DNA of 64,000 bases from Alopecurus myosuroides (Eukaryota > Streptophyta > Magnoliopsida > Poales > Poaceae), in NCBI GenBank assembly GCA_028641055.1, contig CM054059.1, forward strand, positions 110,806,263-110,870,262. The letters run 5' to 3'. The notes under the pieces were generated by a model that saw only the letters and a list, made by a program, of their open reading frames with translations, searched no databases and had not been told where the DNA came from. A program made the position numbers and the translations under genes. Below are positions 46,801-57,446 of the stretch, piece after piece (position 1 is the stretch's first letter; each line of letters starts with the position of its first letter).

Positions 46801-46931
46801 AAGCGTCCAACGTCGTTGTCGAATTCCAAGCTTCCGACAGTTATGGTACTGCCGATTGCGCCGAGTATTCCCGATCGAAACTTAACGCCCGACGTCGCTC
46901 GCCCCACGGTGGGCACCAACTGTCGAGACAT
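43872..46931 (-). pseudogene. Element Y gag with Arg/Ser-rich segment
   Basis: One minus-strand frame can be followed from an ATG at 46931-46929, inside the LTR end, through the PBS and to 43872, with three premature stops. They lie near 45932 (CAA to TAA by comparison with V) and near 44934 and 44825 (both TGG to TGA). In order it holds an N-terminal domain (TVGSLEFDNDVGRFLDNGS), an acidic linker, a Lys-rich block, a coiled-coil (KEEIEEYEKKN), an Arg/Ser/Pro-rich stretch (RRERSRTPPRNKERDRSRTP) and the gag capsid domain (VFTQHFQGTYKRPNSINQL, LNRCTQFEDEPYVDF). A CxxH..H..C zinc-like motif (CVHHSQFGKPTHTNAQC) follows. It is nearly collinear with V's gag. Gag packages the element RNA. Confidence 0.85.
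46899..46920 (-). other. Primer binding site of element Y
   Basis: The reverse complement TTGGTGCCCACCGTGGGGCG adjoins the 5' LTR end directly. X (52700-52720) and V (59800-59820) have the TTGGCGCC form. Confidence 0.85.
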
Positions 46932-47448
46932 CTTAGTAGAATTCATAGACGGGGGGTGCCATGAGACTACTGATAGAGATGTGGGGGGACGTGATTGTGC
47001 GAAGGACAATGACACAGGGTTTTTACCCAGGTTCGGTACGACGGAGTAATGCGACGTTCCTACTCCTGCAATCTCACTATTCAGGACTAAAGCCTGTGAA
47101 TACAGAGTACAATGTGAGGTTCTATTAGCTGCTCGTCAAGGATCAACCTCTCGGCGAGTTAGCCTTTAGCTTCTTGTCTATCTATCATATCTCCCTTCCG
47201 GCTTTATATAATAGCCGGATTAGGGCATACAGAGTAAGAAACCTAGAAGACTACGGTAACTATTAACTTGGAAAGTAAGGAATCCGCCTTCTACTCCAAG
47301 CCAGATCACGTGGGCCGTGATCCGGGTTCTTCTAGAATCCGGCTTCTGTGCATCAGCTTACTGGGCCGCCCAATGGACCGTAGCCCACTACCATTTGGGC
47401 CACCCTGGTAATCCGGCACTTTAGACTGTATTCGGTATATATCCGACA
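46921..47448 (-). repeat. 5' LTR of element Y
   Basis: 528 bp, paired with 35393-35935. It lacks about 15 bp near its outer end relative to the 3' LTR. A TATA-like TTTATATAATAG lies near 47204 on the plus strand (equivalent site in all family members). Confidence 0.93.
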
Positions 47449-47453
47449 CACCC

Positions 47454-49120
47454 ATCGAAGAATCCGGTCATATTTTAGACGAGGAACCGGTAAGATGCCA
47501 TATTGGCATCCAAAGCGTCCCAAGTCCCCGAGACCTGTTGAACCACCAGGTCTGAGTCACCTTAGCCAACAATCCGCCGGATTCCAATTTCCTTGGATAT
47601 TTTCATTCCATGGACCAAGGCCTCGTATTCGGCAACATTGTTGGATGCCGAGAAGTGGATCTGCAGCACATATTTGAGCTGGTCTCGCTTGGGTGAGGTG
47701 AGCACAACACCGTCACCGAGCCCCTCTTTCACTTTAGAGCCATCAAAATGCATCGTCCAGAAATTTGTTTCCGGCAAGGGAGGCTCATACTGCATCTCGG
47801 CCCAATCAACCAAAAAATCCGCCAGAGTTTGTGACTTGATGGCCTCTCTTCTGGCATAAAGCAGGTTGTACGCAGCTATCTCAATCGCCCACTTGGCCAC
47901 CCAGCCACTTGCATCCTTGTTGCCCATGATCTCCGAGATGGGAGAAGTGCTCACCACTATGATTGGATGCTCTTGGAAATAATGCTTGAGCTTCTTGGCA
48001 CCCAGGTATACGCCATAAGTCATGTTCTGGCAGTGTGGACAGTTTTTCTTGGAGCTGGATAGCACCTCGCTGAGATAATATACCGGCCTCTGCACGGTTT
48101 TGCCTTCTTCTTCGCGCTTCACAACCACCACCACACTGACTACCTGGTTGGTAGCCGCAATATAGAGCAGCATTGGCTCTTTAGGCAAAGGGCATGCCAG
48201 GATGGGAGCGGTACCCAGCATGGTCTTGAGCTCCTTGAAGGCCACATCAGCTTGCGGGGTCCAGATAAACTTGTCACTTTTCTTCATGAGCTGATAGAGA
48301 GGCAAGGTCTTCTCGCCCAACGGCCCAAGAACCGGCTAAGAGAAGCCAGGCATCTGGTAAACTTCTGCACATCCTTCAATGACCTCAGTAAAGACATGCT
48401 CTCTATAGCTTTTATCTTTGAAGGATTGGCCTCAATGCCCTGACTAGATACAAAGAAGCCAAGTAACTTGCCAGCCGAGACGCCAAATGTGCACTTGGTT
48501 GGATTTAGTTTCATCCGGTATTTGCGCAAGCTGGCAAATGTTTCCTCAATATCGCTCATCAGAGTGTGTTTTTCTTTTGTTTTGATGACAATGTCATCTA
48601 CACAAACCTGCACATTTTTGCCAATCCGCTTATGCAGACATTTCTGCATGCATCTCTGGTAAGTAGCCCCAGAATTCCTCAAGCCAAAACACATAACACG
48701 ATAGCAATAAGCCCCGTACGGGGTAATAAAAGCATTCTTTATTTGATCAGCCGGATTCAAAGGTATCTGGTGAAAACCAGAGTAGGCATCAATGAAACAC
48801 AAAAGCTCGCACCCGGCAGTGGAATCAATCACCTGGTCTATCCGGGGTAGCGGGAACGGGTCTTTGGGGCAGGCCTTGTTTAAGTCGGTGTAGTCCACGC
48901 ACATGCGCCACACCACAGCGACTATGGGGTCATCCTTCTTCTTATCCACCATAACCGGATTGGCCAACCAATCCGGATGCAACACCTCCATAATGAATCC
49001 ACTTGCTAATAGCCTTGTGATCTCGTCACTAATGACTTTCCTCCTTTCGTCCGCAAAGCGGCGCATAGCTTGCTTTACCGGCTTGGCATCCGGCCGCACA
49101 TGCAACGAGTGCTCAACCAA
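47454..49120 (-). pseudogene. Element X reverse transcriptase and RNase H
   Basis: RT at 49120-48284 has RMCVDYTDLNKACPKDPFPL, LLCFIDAYSGFHQI (catalytic Asp) and VQVCVDDIVIKT, where the usual Tyr of YVDD is Cys. A frameshift near 48320 leads to the connection/RNase H frame (48320-47562), with FWTMHFDGSKVKEGLGDG (Asp kept), ASNNVAEYEALVHG and a stop at 47562. The next stretch (GDSDLVVQQV and onward to 47454) continues after the Y insertion at 35392. The order and the shared CACCC prove that Y split this gene. Confidence 0.85.
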
Positions 49121-49204
49121 CTCCCTCGGGACGCCCGACAGGTCCTGATTGGACGATGCAAAGACATCCCGATTCTCACGGAGGAAGTGGATGAGCTCGC
49201 TTTC

Positions 49205-50064
49205 CTATTTCTCCTCCAACCCGGCGCCAATGATGGCCACACGCTCCGAGAACTCTGGGTCAATCTGCACCTTCTTTGTTTCTTGGGAGGCCTGGAAGGT
49301 GGCTCCATACTGAGAGCTCGGCGTGCTAGGCATACCGAGTTGAGCTGCCTGTGCCAGGGCCACTACCTCATGAATCTTTTTCTTCTCGGCAGCAATGACC
49401 ATGGACTCGGCAAGCCGAGATCCAGCAGATGCACACTCCAGGGAGCGCTTGTAATCACCCGAGATGGTGATGATGCCATTGGGGTCGGGAATCTTCATCT
49501 TTAGATAAGCCGCATGAGTTGAGGCCATGAACTTGGTCAGAGCAGGTCTGCCAAGTAGAGCGTGGTAGGGGCTCTGAAGATAAACCACTTCGAACTGCAG
49601 GCACTCGGTCCGGCAGTTCTCCCTGGTGCCAAAAAGCACATCCATCCAGATCCGGCCAATGGGAGCACAAGACACTCTTGGCACAATGCCATGGAATGTA
49701 GTCCGACTGGGTAGCAGCATGTTCTCGGCAAGGCCGAGCTTCTCCATGGTATCTCGGTACATGATGTTGATGCTGCTCCCTTTGTCGATCAACACCTTGC
49801 TGAACTTCACATTCTTCTTGGTCCCCAAGAAAGTGGGGTCCACCACCAGAGCATATGTACCCAAGTTGGGCATTATCTTGGGATGATCATCTCTGGACCA
49901 GACTATATCCTGGTCACACCAATCCATGTAATGCGGCACTGACTGCATCACAGTGTTTACCTCCATCGCGCACCTGCGCTGGAATTGCTTGTCATCTGAC
50001 TCAGTGGTGAACACCATGTAGCTCTCATGATGCTCCTGGTACTGGTTCCGGTCTCCATCACCAC

Positions 50065-50095
<31 letters not shown>

Positions 50096-50416
50096 TTGGT
50101 TGGCATTGTTTCTGTTGCGGTTGTTGTTGCGGGTGTAGTAGTTTTTGTTGCGGTTGTTGTTGTAGTTGCGGTTGTAATTGTTGTTGGCTTCCTGCGCCAC
50201 TTGGTTCACATTCTCCCTCCTCTGTTTCTCGGCTGGCCTGGGAGCAGCTGCCCGGATAGGCTGCACGTTGGAGCATGAGAGCAGAAGAGGAGGAGGAGGA
50301 GGCAGCTGACCAAAGCCCTCGCTCTTGATCCGATCCCACCATCTGCACTGCCGGGTAGTGTGGTTTGCTGGCCTACTCGAATGCCGAGTATGGAAGCTGC
50401 ACGGCCTATCCTTCAT
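49205..50416 (-). pseudogene. Element X protease with poly-Asn linker
   Basis: A 403-codon frame. It opens with a linker containing a run of about ten Asn encoded by a GTT/AAC microsatellite (about 50060-50095), among Asn/Tyr/Arg repeats. The retropepsin domain follows: KVLIDKGSSINIMY (catalytic Asp-Lys-Gly in place of Asp-Gly/Ser-Gly) and YHALLGRPALTKFMAST. The C-terminus is an Ala/Glu/Lys-rich linker toward RT, ending at a stop at 49205. The domain order fits a gag-pro junction. The frame is intact over this length, but its connections on both sides are broken. Confidence 0.8.
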
Positions 50417-52719
50417 GTTCTCAAAGATAAACCTTGGAGGATCTCCGGATTCCTGGGAGGCATTTTTCTCTTGGGGAGCATTCTACTGCTTCTTGAAGTT
50501 TTAGCCCTGAGTCTGGTTCTGCCCGTACTGGGCTCCGGCAGTTTTTTTTGCCTCTGGCTGCTCCCGGCAGCACCTTGATCCTGAGTAACTGCAGCCACAT
50601 GGTCCGACCCATAGAGGATATTCAAACGATCTTCCCTTCTCTTGTTGCGGAAGTCTTGGCGGTCATGGCGCCGGGATCCATCATGGTGTTTCCTCTTTGG
50701 CTCAAAGGAATCGAGCAGAGGCTGAGTAGGGTCGCCGAGAGCATACATATATGCAATCTTGATTGTTTCGGCGAGGGTACTCGGCATCTCCCTCTGCAGT
50801 TTCTGCCACAAAATGCTGCCATGTTGGCAACCTTGAGCGAACCAGGCAATGGCCTGTGACTCGTTCACACCCTCACAGGTGTTCCTCAGAGTGCTCCACC
50901 AAGTAAGGTACTCACGGTCAGTCTCCTCTTCTCTCTGCTTGCACGCCGAGAGCTGTTGTGGCCGGTTTGGCCTCTTATAAGTGCTGGTGAAGTTACTGAT
51001 GAAGGCTTCCGAGAAGTCAAGCTAGCATTTGACACTGTCTTTCGGAAGGTTGTTGAGCCAGATCCGGGCAGGGCCCTCCAACATCTGGCGCACATACCGA
51101 ACAACCCATCTCCGGTCACCACCTGCAACATACACAACAGTAACATAATCATTCAGCCGGTCTTCTGGCTTGGTGCTTCCGTCATAGGTCTTATTCCCTC
51201 TAGCCAGCTGGAACTTGGCTACAGCAGGCTCCCCCATGATCCTGGGACCAAAACAGCTTGGCCCGGGCGGGCCCCTTGCTTCTATCTCCTCGGACCGGTA
51301 GATTCGGTCCAGCTTGTACCTTGCATCACTTGGCTCCAGCATCCTTGCTCCCAACCGAGCCGCGAGATCTCTTGGGTTAGCATACCCGGCTTGCTCCATT
51401 GACGAGTACCCGTCGTTGTAGCGGTCTTGGTACACGGGACCGGGTTGAGCAACCGGGTTGACCACTGCAGCAACCACTTGTGGCTGAACCACATGCTGAA
51501 CCGGGTTAGCAACATGTTGCCGAGATGGCTCATCTCGGTTTCCTCTTTGCCCCTCTTGCTGAACTCGGGCGGCCTGGCGGTCAGTACATGCAGCATTGTG
51601 TTTTTGGCTGGGCTGCCGCTCTACAGCGTGCTGTTTTCCGGCGACAGCCGAGTCGTACACCTGCATCTGTTTGTTCTTCCCAGAGTTCACACTTTGGGCC
51701 CTCTCTCCGCCGGTAAGTGGTGACGAGGCATGTCCTATGGATCTTGCCCCATGCGAATGAACAACATGGGACGCACCAGCTCCCAGATTGGCATGCCGAA
51801 AAGCCTCATTCTGCCTACCAGCTTCTATAACGAGCTCATTGAGCCGCTCCTGCCGCCTAGCGCGAGCTTCGCCGATCAGATTCGGCAACTCGGCAGCAAC
51901 TGCCTCTGCAGCTCTAAGTGTTTTGGCAGGAAAGCTATATTTTGGCCTACCAGCAGTAGTTAAACTAGCAGACTTGCTAGCAGCTCTACCATCTCTAGAT
52001 AGCTCAGCACCTAGATTGCGATGAATAACTCCTATATTGCTAGGATTTCTAGATACAGGAGTAAAACCATGTGCTCTATTGTATTCGTTTTGATCCAGGT
52101 TGAGCTCAAGCCTAACCTTTTCCAGCTCCTGGGCCACCTGAAGCAAGGCCAGGCACTGCAGCTCGAGTTGCGCCCTCACCACAGCCGGATCTACGTTCGT
52201 GGCGAGAGGCATACCGATGTGCTCGACACCGGCACAAGCAACCGGTATCACAGTTGATGTAGAAGGATCCTTGTAGCCCGGTTGGTTCTGAGGCATGTCG
52301 TAGGGCTTGTGGCTCCTGCGAGCAGCCGGCTCGTCGACGACTTCAGGCGTAGCGGGCGCGCTTTTCCCGGCATCAATAGCCGGTGCAGTCATCATCACCT
52401 CCATGCTGCCCACAGAGCAGCCAGTCGGCTTCCCGCGGACAGCGATAACAGCAGGAGGGTCCTTAGCGACGAGCACCACCTCGGGGTACTCGCGGATGAC
52501 GGTGGTGGCGACGTACACCAAATGCGCGCCGAAGGAGAGGATGGAACCGCCTGCGGGCACAGGCCTGCCGCCGAAATCACCAGCGTTGTCGGTGACAAAG
52601 TCAAAGGAGCCGAATCTATGGACAAGGCCACAAACCACGCGCTCCCCCGACGGAGAAACGGCCCCCGCCCAAATAGGCACCCCAGCCAACGTCGCTGCTG
52701 GCCCCACGGTGGGCGCCAA
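50413..52719 (-). pseudogene. Element X gag, nearly complete
   Basis: A 565-codon frame runs from the PBS edge (52719) to a stop at 51022. After that stop the same frame goes on with the capsid domain (FISNFTSTYKRPNRPQQL, CKQREEETDREYL) and a basic C-terminus to 50413. The N-terminal domain (APTVGP...GSFDFVTDNAGDFGGR) resembles that of Y and V in outline. A single premature stop (about 51022), probably a changed Trp codon, and the missing zinc knuckle are the visible defects. The start is unclear, because the frame is already open in the PBS and the LTR ATG seen in Y is absent here. Confidence 0.82.
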
Positions 52720-52720
52720 C
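52700..52720 (-). other. Primer binding site of element X
   Basis: The reverse complement TTGGCGCCCACCGTGGGGCC directly adjoins the LTR. Confidence 0.85.
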
Positions 52721-53572
52721 TATCGTGGTGTGGAGAAGAAAGATGCCATGGGATGACTTAAGTCTGGGGCCGATGGACGTTGTAGGTATTCGGGGAGGAA
52801 TCGCATGCCTACATGGCGCGCTCAGGAACACTGCAAACACCACAATATACCCAGGTTTGGGGCCCTCGTGTGGAGGTAACACGCCTACTCCTGCCTATCT
52901 CTCTGTATTATGTCGTACCGAGTACAGGAATCACAATCTCTCAGTGTGTCACTCTCTGCCGAGTAGCCAGTGCTCAGCTCTCTCTCTATTGTTCTCTCTG
53001 TGTATGGCTAAACCTCGCAATAAATGAGCCAGCGTCCAACGTCCCTCGCGCATGAGTGGGCTGGCCACCTTATATACTTGTAGCCAGCTGACACCGTCGC
53101 CGCAAGTCTCCGGAGTAGGTGTCTGACAGGTCTTGTCCACCTCCTCAGCGTCTTAGGGTAGATCGCTGACATGTCTTGTCCCCCTTGTCAGTGACAGGAC
53201 TTGACAGCTACCAACCCGTACTGTCCCCACATCTCAGTGCGGATAACCACGCGCCTAGTAAGTTGAAACACACGCATGTACGGCCCCGGGATATGCGGGA
53301 TCTTCCACAACGGCTCCATTGACTTTGTGCCCGAGTAAAACAGCTTCACTTTTATCCGGTTCACCCGAGCTCTACCTGGATGATCTAGACATACGCTTGA
53401 TTCTTCCTTCTGGCCTCTTTCTCTTTCTACCGAATAGCACCAACCGTATAGTAGACACCCGGGTAGCCGCCTACCCGGCCCGTACCAACTCGGTACGGCT
53501 GAACTTGGTAAACATCATATTGAACTTTGTTTCTCACTTGCCTTACCCCTACTCAGGGGTATCCCCCCGACA
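52721..53572 (-). repeat. 5' LTR of element X
   Basis: 852 bp. On the plus strand it runs from TATCGTGGTG (TG changed to TA) to CCCCCCGACA, and then element Z's RNase H frame resumes. The only other LTR of this element is missing, so neither target duplication nor age can be read. Confidence 0.82.
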
Positions 53573-55416
53573 CTGAGCGAGTGGACGGAAGTGCAAACAC
53601 CAGGAACCCCAGAGTATACGAGCAACTGGATCTTTGGCGGGTCGAAAAGAAACGAAGGAGCCAGAGCCGAAGTTATTCTCATCTCCCCCAGGGGTGATAA
53701 GCTGCAGTACGTTTTGCGATTGGATTTCCCACATGAGGACCCAACATCCAACAACGACGCAAAATATGAAGCCCTCCTTCATGGCATGAAAATGATGATC
53801 GCCTGCGGAGCCACCCAGTTGATGATATACGGAGATTCGGACCTCATCGTACAGCAGGCGATGAAGGAGTGAAAATCTATCACGGATAACATGGTCACCT
53901 ACCGCGACATGTACAACCTACTCGAAGGAAGTTTAAAAGGGTGCGAACTGAAGCACATCGCGCGATCAAGCAATGAGGAAGCAGACAAACTGGCAAACAT
54001 GGGATCCACGAACGCACCCATACCACCAGGAATCTACTTCAAAAGAATGATCAAGAGATCAGTCAAACTCAAAAAGCTAACAGGAACACCCGCAACAGTG
54101 GAAATAGACACCTGCCCGCAAATTGCCCTCATCGAGCTCATACATAACATCTCAAGGAAAGTTTTTATGGTCGAGACAGTCTGGACGCAGAAATACCTCG
54201 ACTACTTGTCCAAAAAATAGCTCCCAGCAGACATTTGTGAGCCTCGACAAATAGTAAGACACAACAAATCTTTTCGGGTGATCAACGGAGAGCTATACAA
54301 GAAAAGCATATCAGGTGTACTACAAAGGTGCATAGCACCCGAAGATGGAAAAGAGCTGCTCCGAGACATACATCAAGGAGACTGCGGACACCACGCCAGT
54401 TGGAGAGCAATCATGGGTAAGGCTTTCAGGGTAGGATTTTATTGGCTCACAACAGCTAGAGACGCCAAAGATCTAGTCGACACATGCAACGCCTACCAGA
54501 GGTTCGCGCCCAAGCCACACGCCCCTGCCACAGAACTACACATGATCCCATTACGTGGCCCTTTGCTCAATGGGGGCTAGACATGGTAGGATCATCACGC
54601 AAGTCGACACCTAGAGGATATACGCACCTACTCGTAGCAGTTGAAAAATTCACAAAGTGGATAGAGGCTATGCCAGTCACCTCCGCGCACGCACAGTGCG
54701 CCGTGAGATTCCTCGACTCCATCGTGTGCAGATTTGGCATACCACACAACATCATCACAGACAACAGCAACAACTTTACGGCAAAGGAAACACAGGAATT
54801 CTGCGAGAAAAAGGGAATCACCCTCAGCTTCGTCTCGGTGGCTCACCCGCAAACTAACGGTCAAGTCGAGCGATCCAACGGATTAGTCTCGGCTGGCCTA
54901 AAGAACCGGCCACTCGATCGCTTGAACCCAGCAACAGGGCACTGGGCCGAGGAACTACCATCAGTACTGTGGAGCCTCCGCACAACACCAAATCGGTCAA
55001 AAAACTATACGCCATTTTTCATGGTCTACGGAGATGAAGTCGTCCTACCCGAAGACGTCAAATTCAGTGCTCCACGAGTCGTTGCATACAACAAAGAAAC
55101 CTCAAACAGGGCACTCGCAGAAGACGTGGACGCACTCAATGAGATTCGGGACATTGCATTCGCAAGATCCGCAGTATACCAGCAATCACTACGCAACTAC
55201 TACAGTCGCCGTATACGCCACACATCCTTCGTGGTAGGAGACCTGGTGCTGCGGCTCAAGTAAAAGGAAGGACACAAGCTCGAGCCACCATGGGAAGGAC
55301 CCTTCATAATACATGAAGTTATCCTAGGAGGCGCCTATCGATTGAAGAACCCGAAGAGCAGCGGGATCTACTCCAACCCGTGGAACGTTGCGCATCTCCA
55401 CAAGTTCTACCCCTAG
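53573..55416 (+). pseudogene. Element Z RNase H and integrase
   Basis: RNase H begins at the break. The FDGS motif reads IFGGSKRNEG (Asp lost), then NNDAKYEALLHGM and IYGDSDLIVQQAM. Stops occur at 53871 and 54218. The integrase zinc part has GDCGHHASW and CNAYQ (second Cys lost). After a frame change near 54555 the core has WGLDMVGSS, IITDNSNNF and HPQTNGQVERSNG, so Asp, Asp and Glu are all present. The C-terminal parts NRSKNYTPFFMVYGDEVVLP, RRIRHTSFVVGDLVLRLK (stop) and NPWNVAHLHKFYP lead to the final stop at 55416. It is the end of pol; the copy is decayed, but its integrase triad survives. Confidence 0.85.
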
Positions 55417-57259
55417 AATTATCCTACTCGCAAGAAATAAGGCTGTACCAGCCACGCTGTAGGTTGTAGCTCGACCAAACACATGGCTTCTCAGCCATAT
55501 CAATAAATACATGGTTTCTCAACCAATTCCTTGTTCTCTCTAAACATGCTAAAACAACAGATGCACACCCCAAACACACGGGGGTTACGCCTAGCTAGTA
55601 TCATAACATCATTCGAGTAACGTCACTCGATAAAAACAAATACAAGGTACAACAAGGCCTAAACCTTATAAACACGTTTAAAACAAACCAAATATACAAG
55701 GTCACAGGGCTTACGCCTTCAAACACCTCACAACAAAGTATAAGATATTTACATCTTACAATTACAACTGACGACGAGCAGTCGCATCCACAAGTATTTG
55801 ATCAATCTCTTTAGAGTGCAGTCGAACAATTTGCTCCGCTGCAGGACGCATGGCCGCATAATGAGGAGAAAAATCCACCGGGAGACCTCTCGAGTCGGGA
55901 AGCTGTGCGACCGAGTTGAAATTGACTTCAGGATGCCACAGTCGAACAAAGGCAAGGCCACCTGAGATCCACTAACAAGCTGCTGACGCACACACTCTCG
56001 GACTTCACCCACTCGATGGAAACTCCTTAGCAAACTGCCCAAATCTTCTGGAACGGTACCCAAAGGGTAAAACGCCCGATGCACAGAAGACAGAGCCTCG
56101 CGACAGGATTCGACGAGTATTTTCGCCTGGCTCGCCCGATAGTTCAAGGTAGCCAAGAAAAAGCCTCGACTACAATCAGACCAGAAGTTGTTCGCGTGAG
56201 GCTTTGAGCTATCCGACTCATGGGCAATATGATTATCAACCCAGTGGGTTTCACAACTCCCGTCAGGTTCAACAACTACAAAATAAGCGAACAAGTCAAA
56301 AACAGAGAAGGAAGCTAGCAGCGAAGTATTCGGGGGCTTGCAAACTTACAAAACATGTCTTTTGCGACAGTAGCCAGCTCCTCCATCACAAAATGCTCAC
56401 GCTCAGCCGCAAGTTTCTGCTTTGATTTGGCAACATCAGCCACGCCCCGCAGAGCTTTCAGCTTGCGCTTGCCATCCGCCACACAATCACGGAGTGATGC
56501 AAACGTGCTGGCAGCAGCGACAAGGGGATTAACCTGCGACGCAGTCCCACTCGAAGACTCTACGCTGGGATCCACTACCTGGAGAGAAACAATGAAAGTT
56601 CAGAAAGATCACAAGACCCCACTCGAGAACACACCACTCATTTCCTCGAGTGCTCGGGGGCTACTCCCATCAGGAGCATACAAAAGTAAAGGCGCAACAA
56701 TCAAATACTGAAGATTTCAGAAAATACTTCGATTAAGCAGCACAAAATACGGGAATACATCCCAAGGTTCATTACATCGACAAGCAAAAGGAAACAAAAA
56801 GTATCCTAAGGAACAGCCGAAGTGGTTCCACTCGCGGAAGGCTGTCCCTTGCGACTAGCGCGGGAAAGCACCTCGGAGAGCATCTTCGCGAGGACTTCAA
56901 CACGGTCACCAAAAGGATGGAGCGCTACCTTTTTGCCAAAGGCATCGTAGGGAACACTCGAATACACCTTCACCAGGTCATCCGAAACTCCGTGCGCCAG
57001 CGCAAATTGAATAGCAATCTTGGCCCCGCACTCAGACTAAGCGACTGAGTACTCCTGGAGAAGATTTTCATCGTCTAGGAACACCTTCAGGAGGCCTCCC
57101 AACGTAGGCGGGATCGCTACATCCACCAGTAAGCGCTCGTGGAAACGCGTCAACACTCGGGTGGCATCACCAACAAGGGAGCAGATCCTACTCGCGTGTT
57201 CCTGGAGCTGGGCGCAAGAGTCCGTAAGGGCGTCCAGTCGCTGGCTCCCAGGCAACTGG

Positions 57260-57446
57260 AATCCTGTATCCAGGCTTTAGTCCTGATTAGTGAGAAGTGC
57301 AGGAGTAGGCACGTCGTACTGTCGCGACGTACCGAACCTGGGTAAATCCTGCGTTCTGTGTTTACTACGCTACATCCCGTTACCCCACGTCTCTACCGTA
57401 GTCTCATGGCACCCCCGTCTATGAAAACTACTACGATGTCTCGACA
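57260..57446 (+). repeat. Inverted 187-bp LTR fragment of element V
   Basis: Exact reverse complement of 59821-60007. It ends TGTCTCGACA, the complete U5 end of the LTR, and that CA terminus is joined directly to gag sequence at 57447. Confidence 0.95.

Larger units (their letters stand above)
35393..47448 (-). mobile_element. Element Y: full-length Tat-type Gypsy retrotransposon, 12,056 bp
   Basis: Both LTRs, PBS, polypurine tract and the 5-bp target duplication CACCC (35388-35392, 47449-47453) are present. The minus-strand order is gag, protease, RT, RNase H, integrase. A multi-exon ORF lies on the plus strand between integrase and the 3' LTR, the layout of the Tat lineage (as in Grande and RIRE2). 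The LTRs differ by 11 substitutions, two 1-bp indels and one deletion of about 15 bp over ~527 aligned bp, about 2.1%. It was inserted into the RNase H region of element X. Confidence 0.95.
32966..53572 (-). mobile_element. Element X: Tat-type Gypsy, interrupted by Y, left end missing
   Basis: The minus-strand parts lie at 47454-53572 (5' LTR, PBS, gag, protease, RT, RNase H) and 33774-35392 (RNase H end, integrase). The sequence reads across the Y insertion in order, with a shared CACCC at both sides. The antisense ORF end at 32966-33146 marks its 3' region. The 3' LTR and most of the antisense gene are missing, replaced by W. X is itself inserted in Z at 53572/53573. Confidence 0.87.

Noticed and set aside
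50027..50278. Val-rich plus-strand ORF
   Set aside because: Antisense reading of the GTT/AAC microsatellite in X protease.
52282..52761. Plus-strand ORFs of 149-159 codons overlapping X gag
   Set aside because: They are shadows of the GC-rich gag frame on the other strand with no recognisable domain. The minus-strand frame has gag homology.
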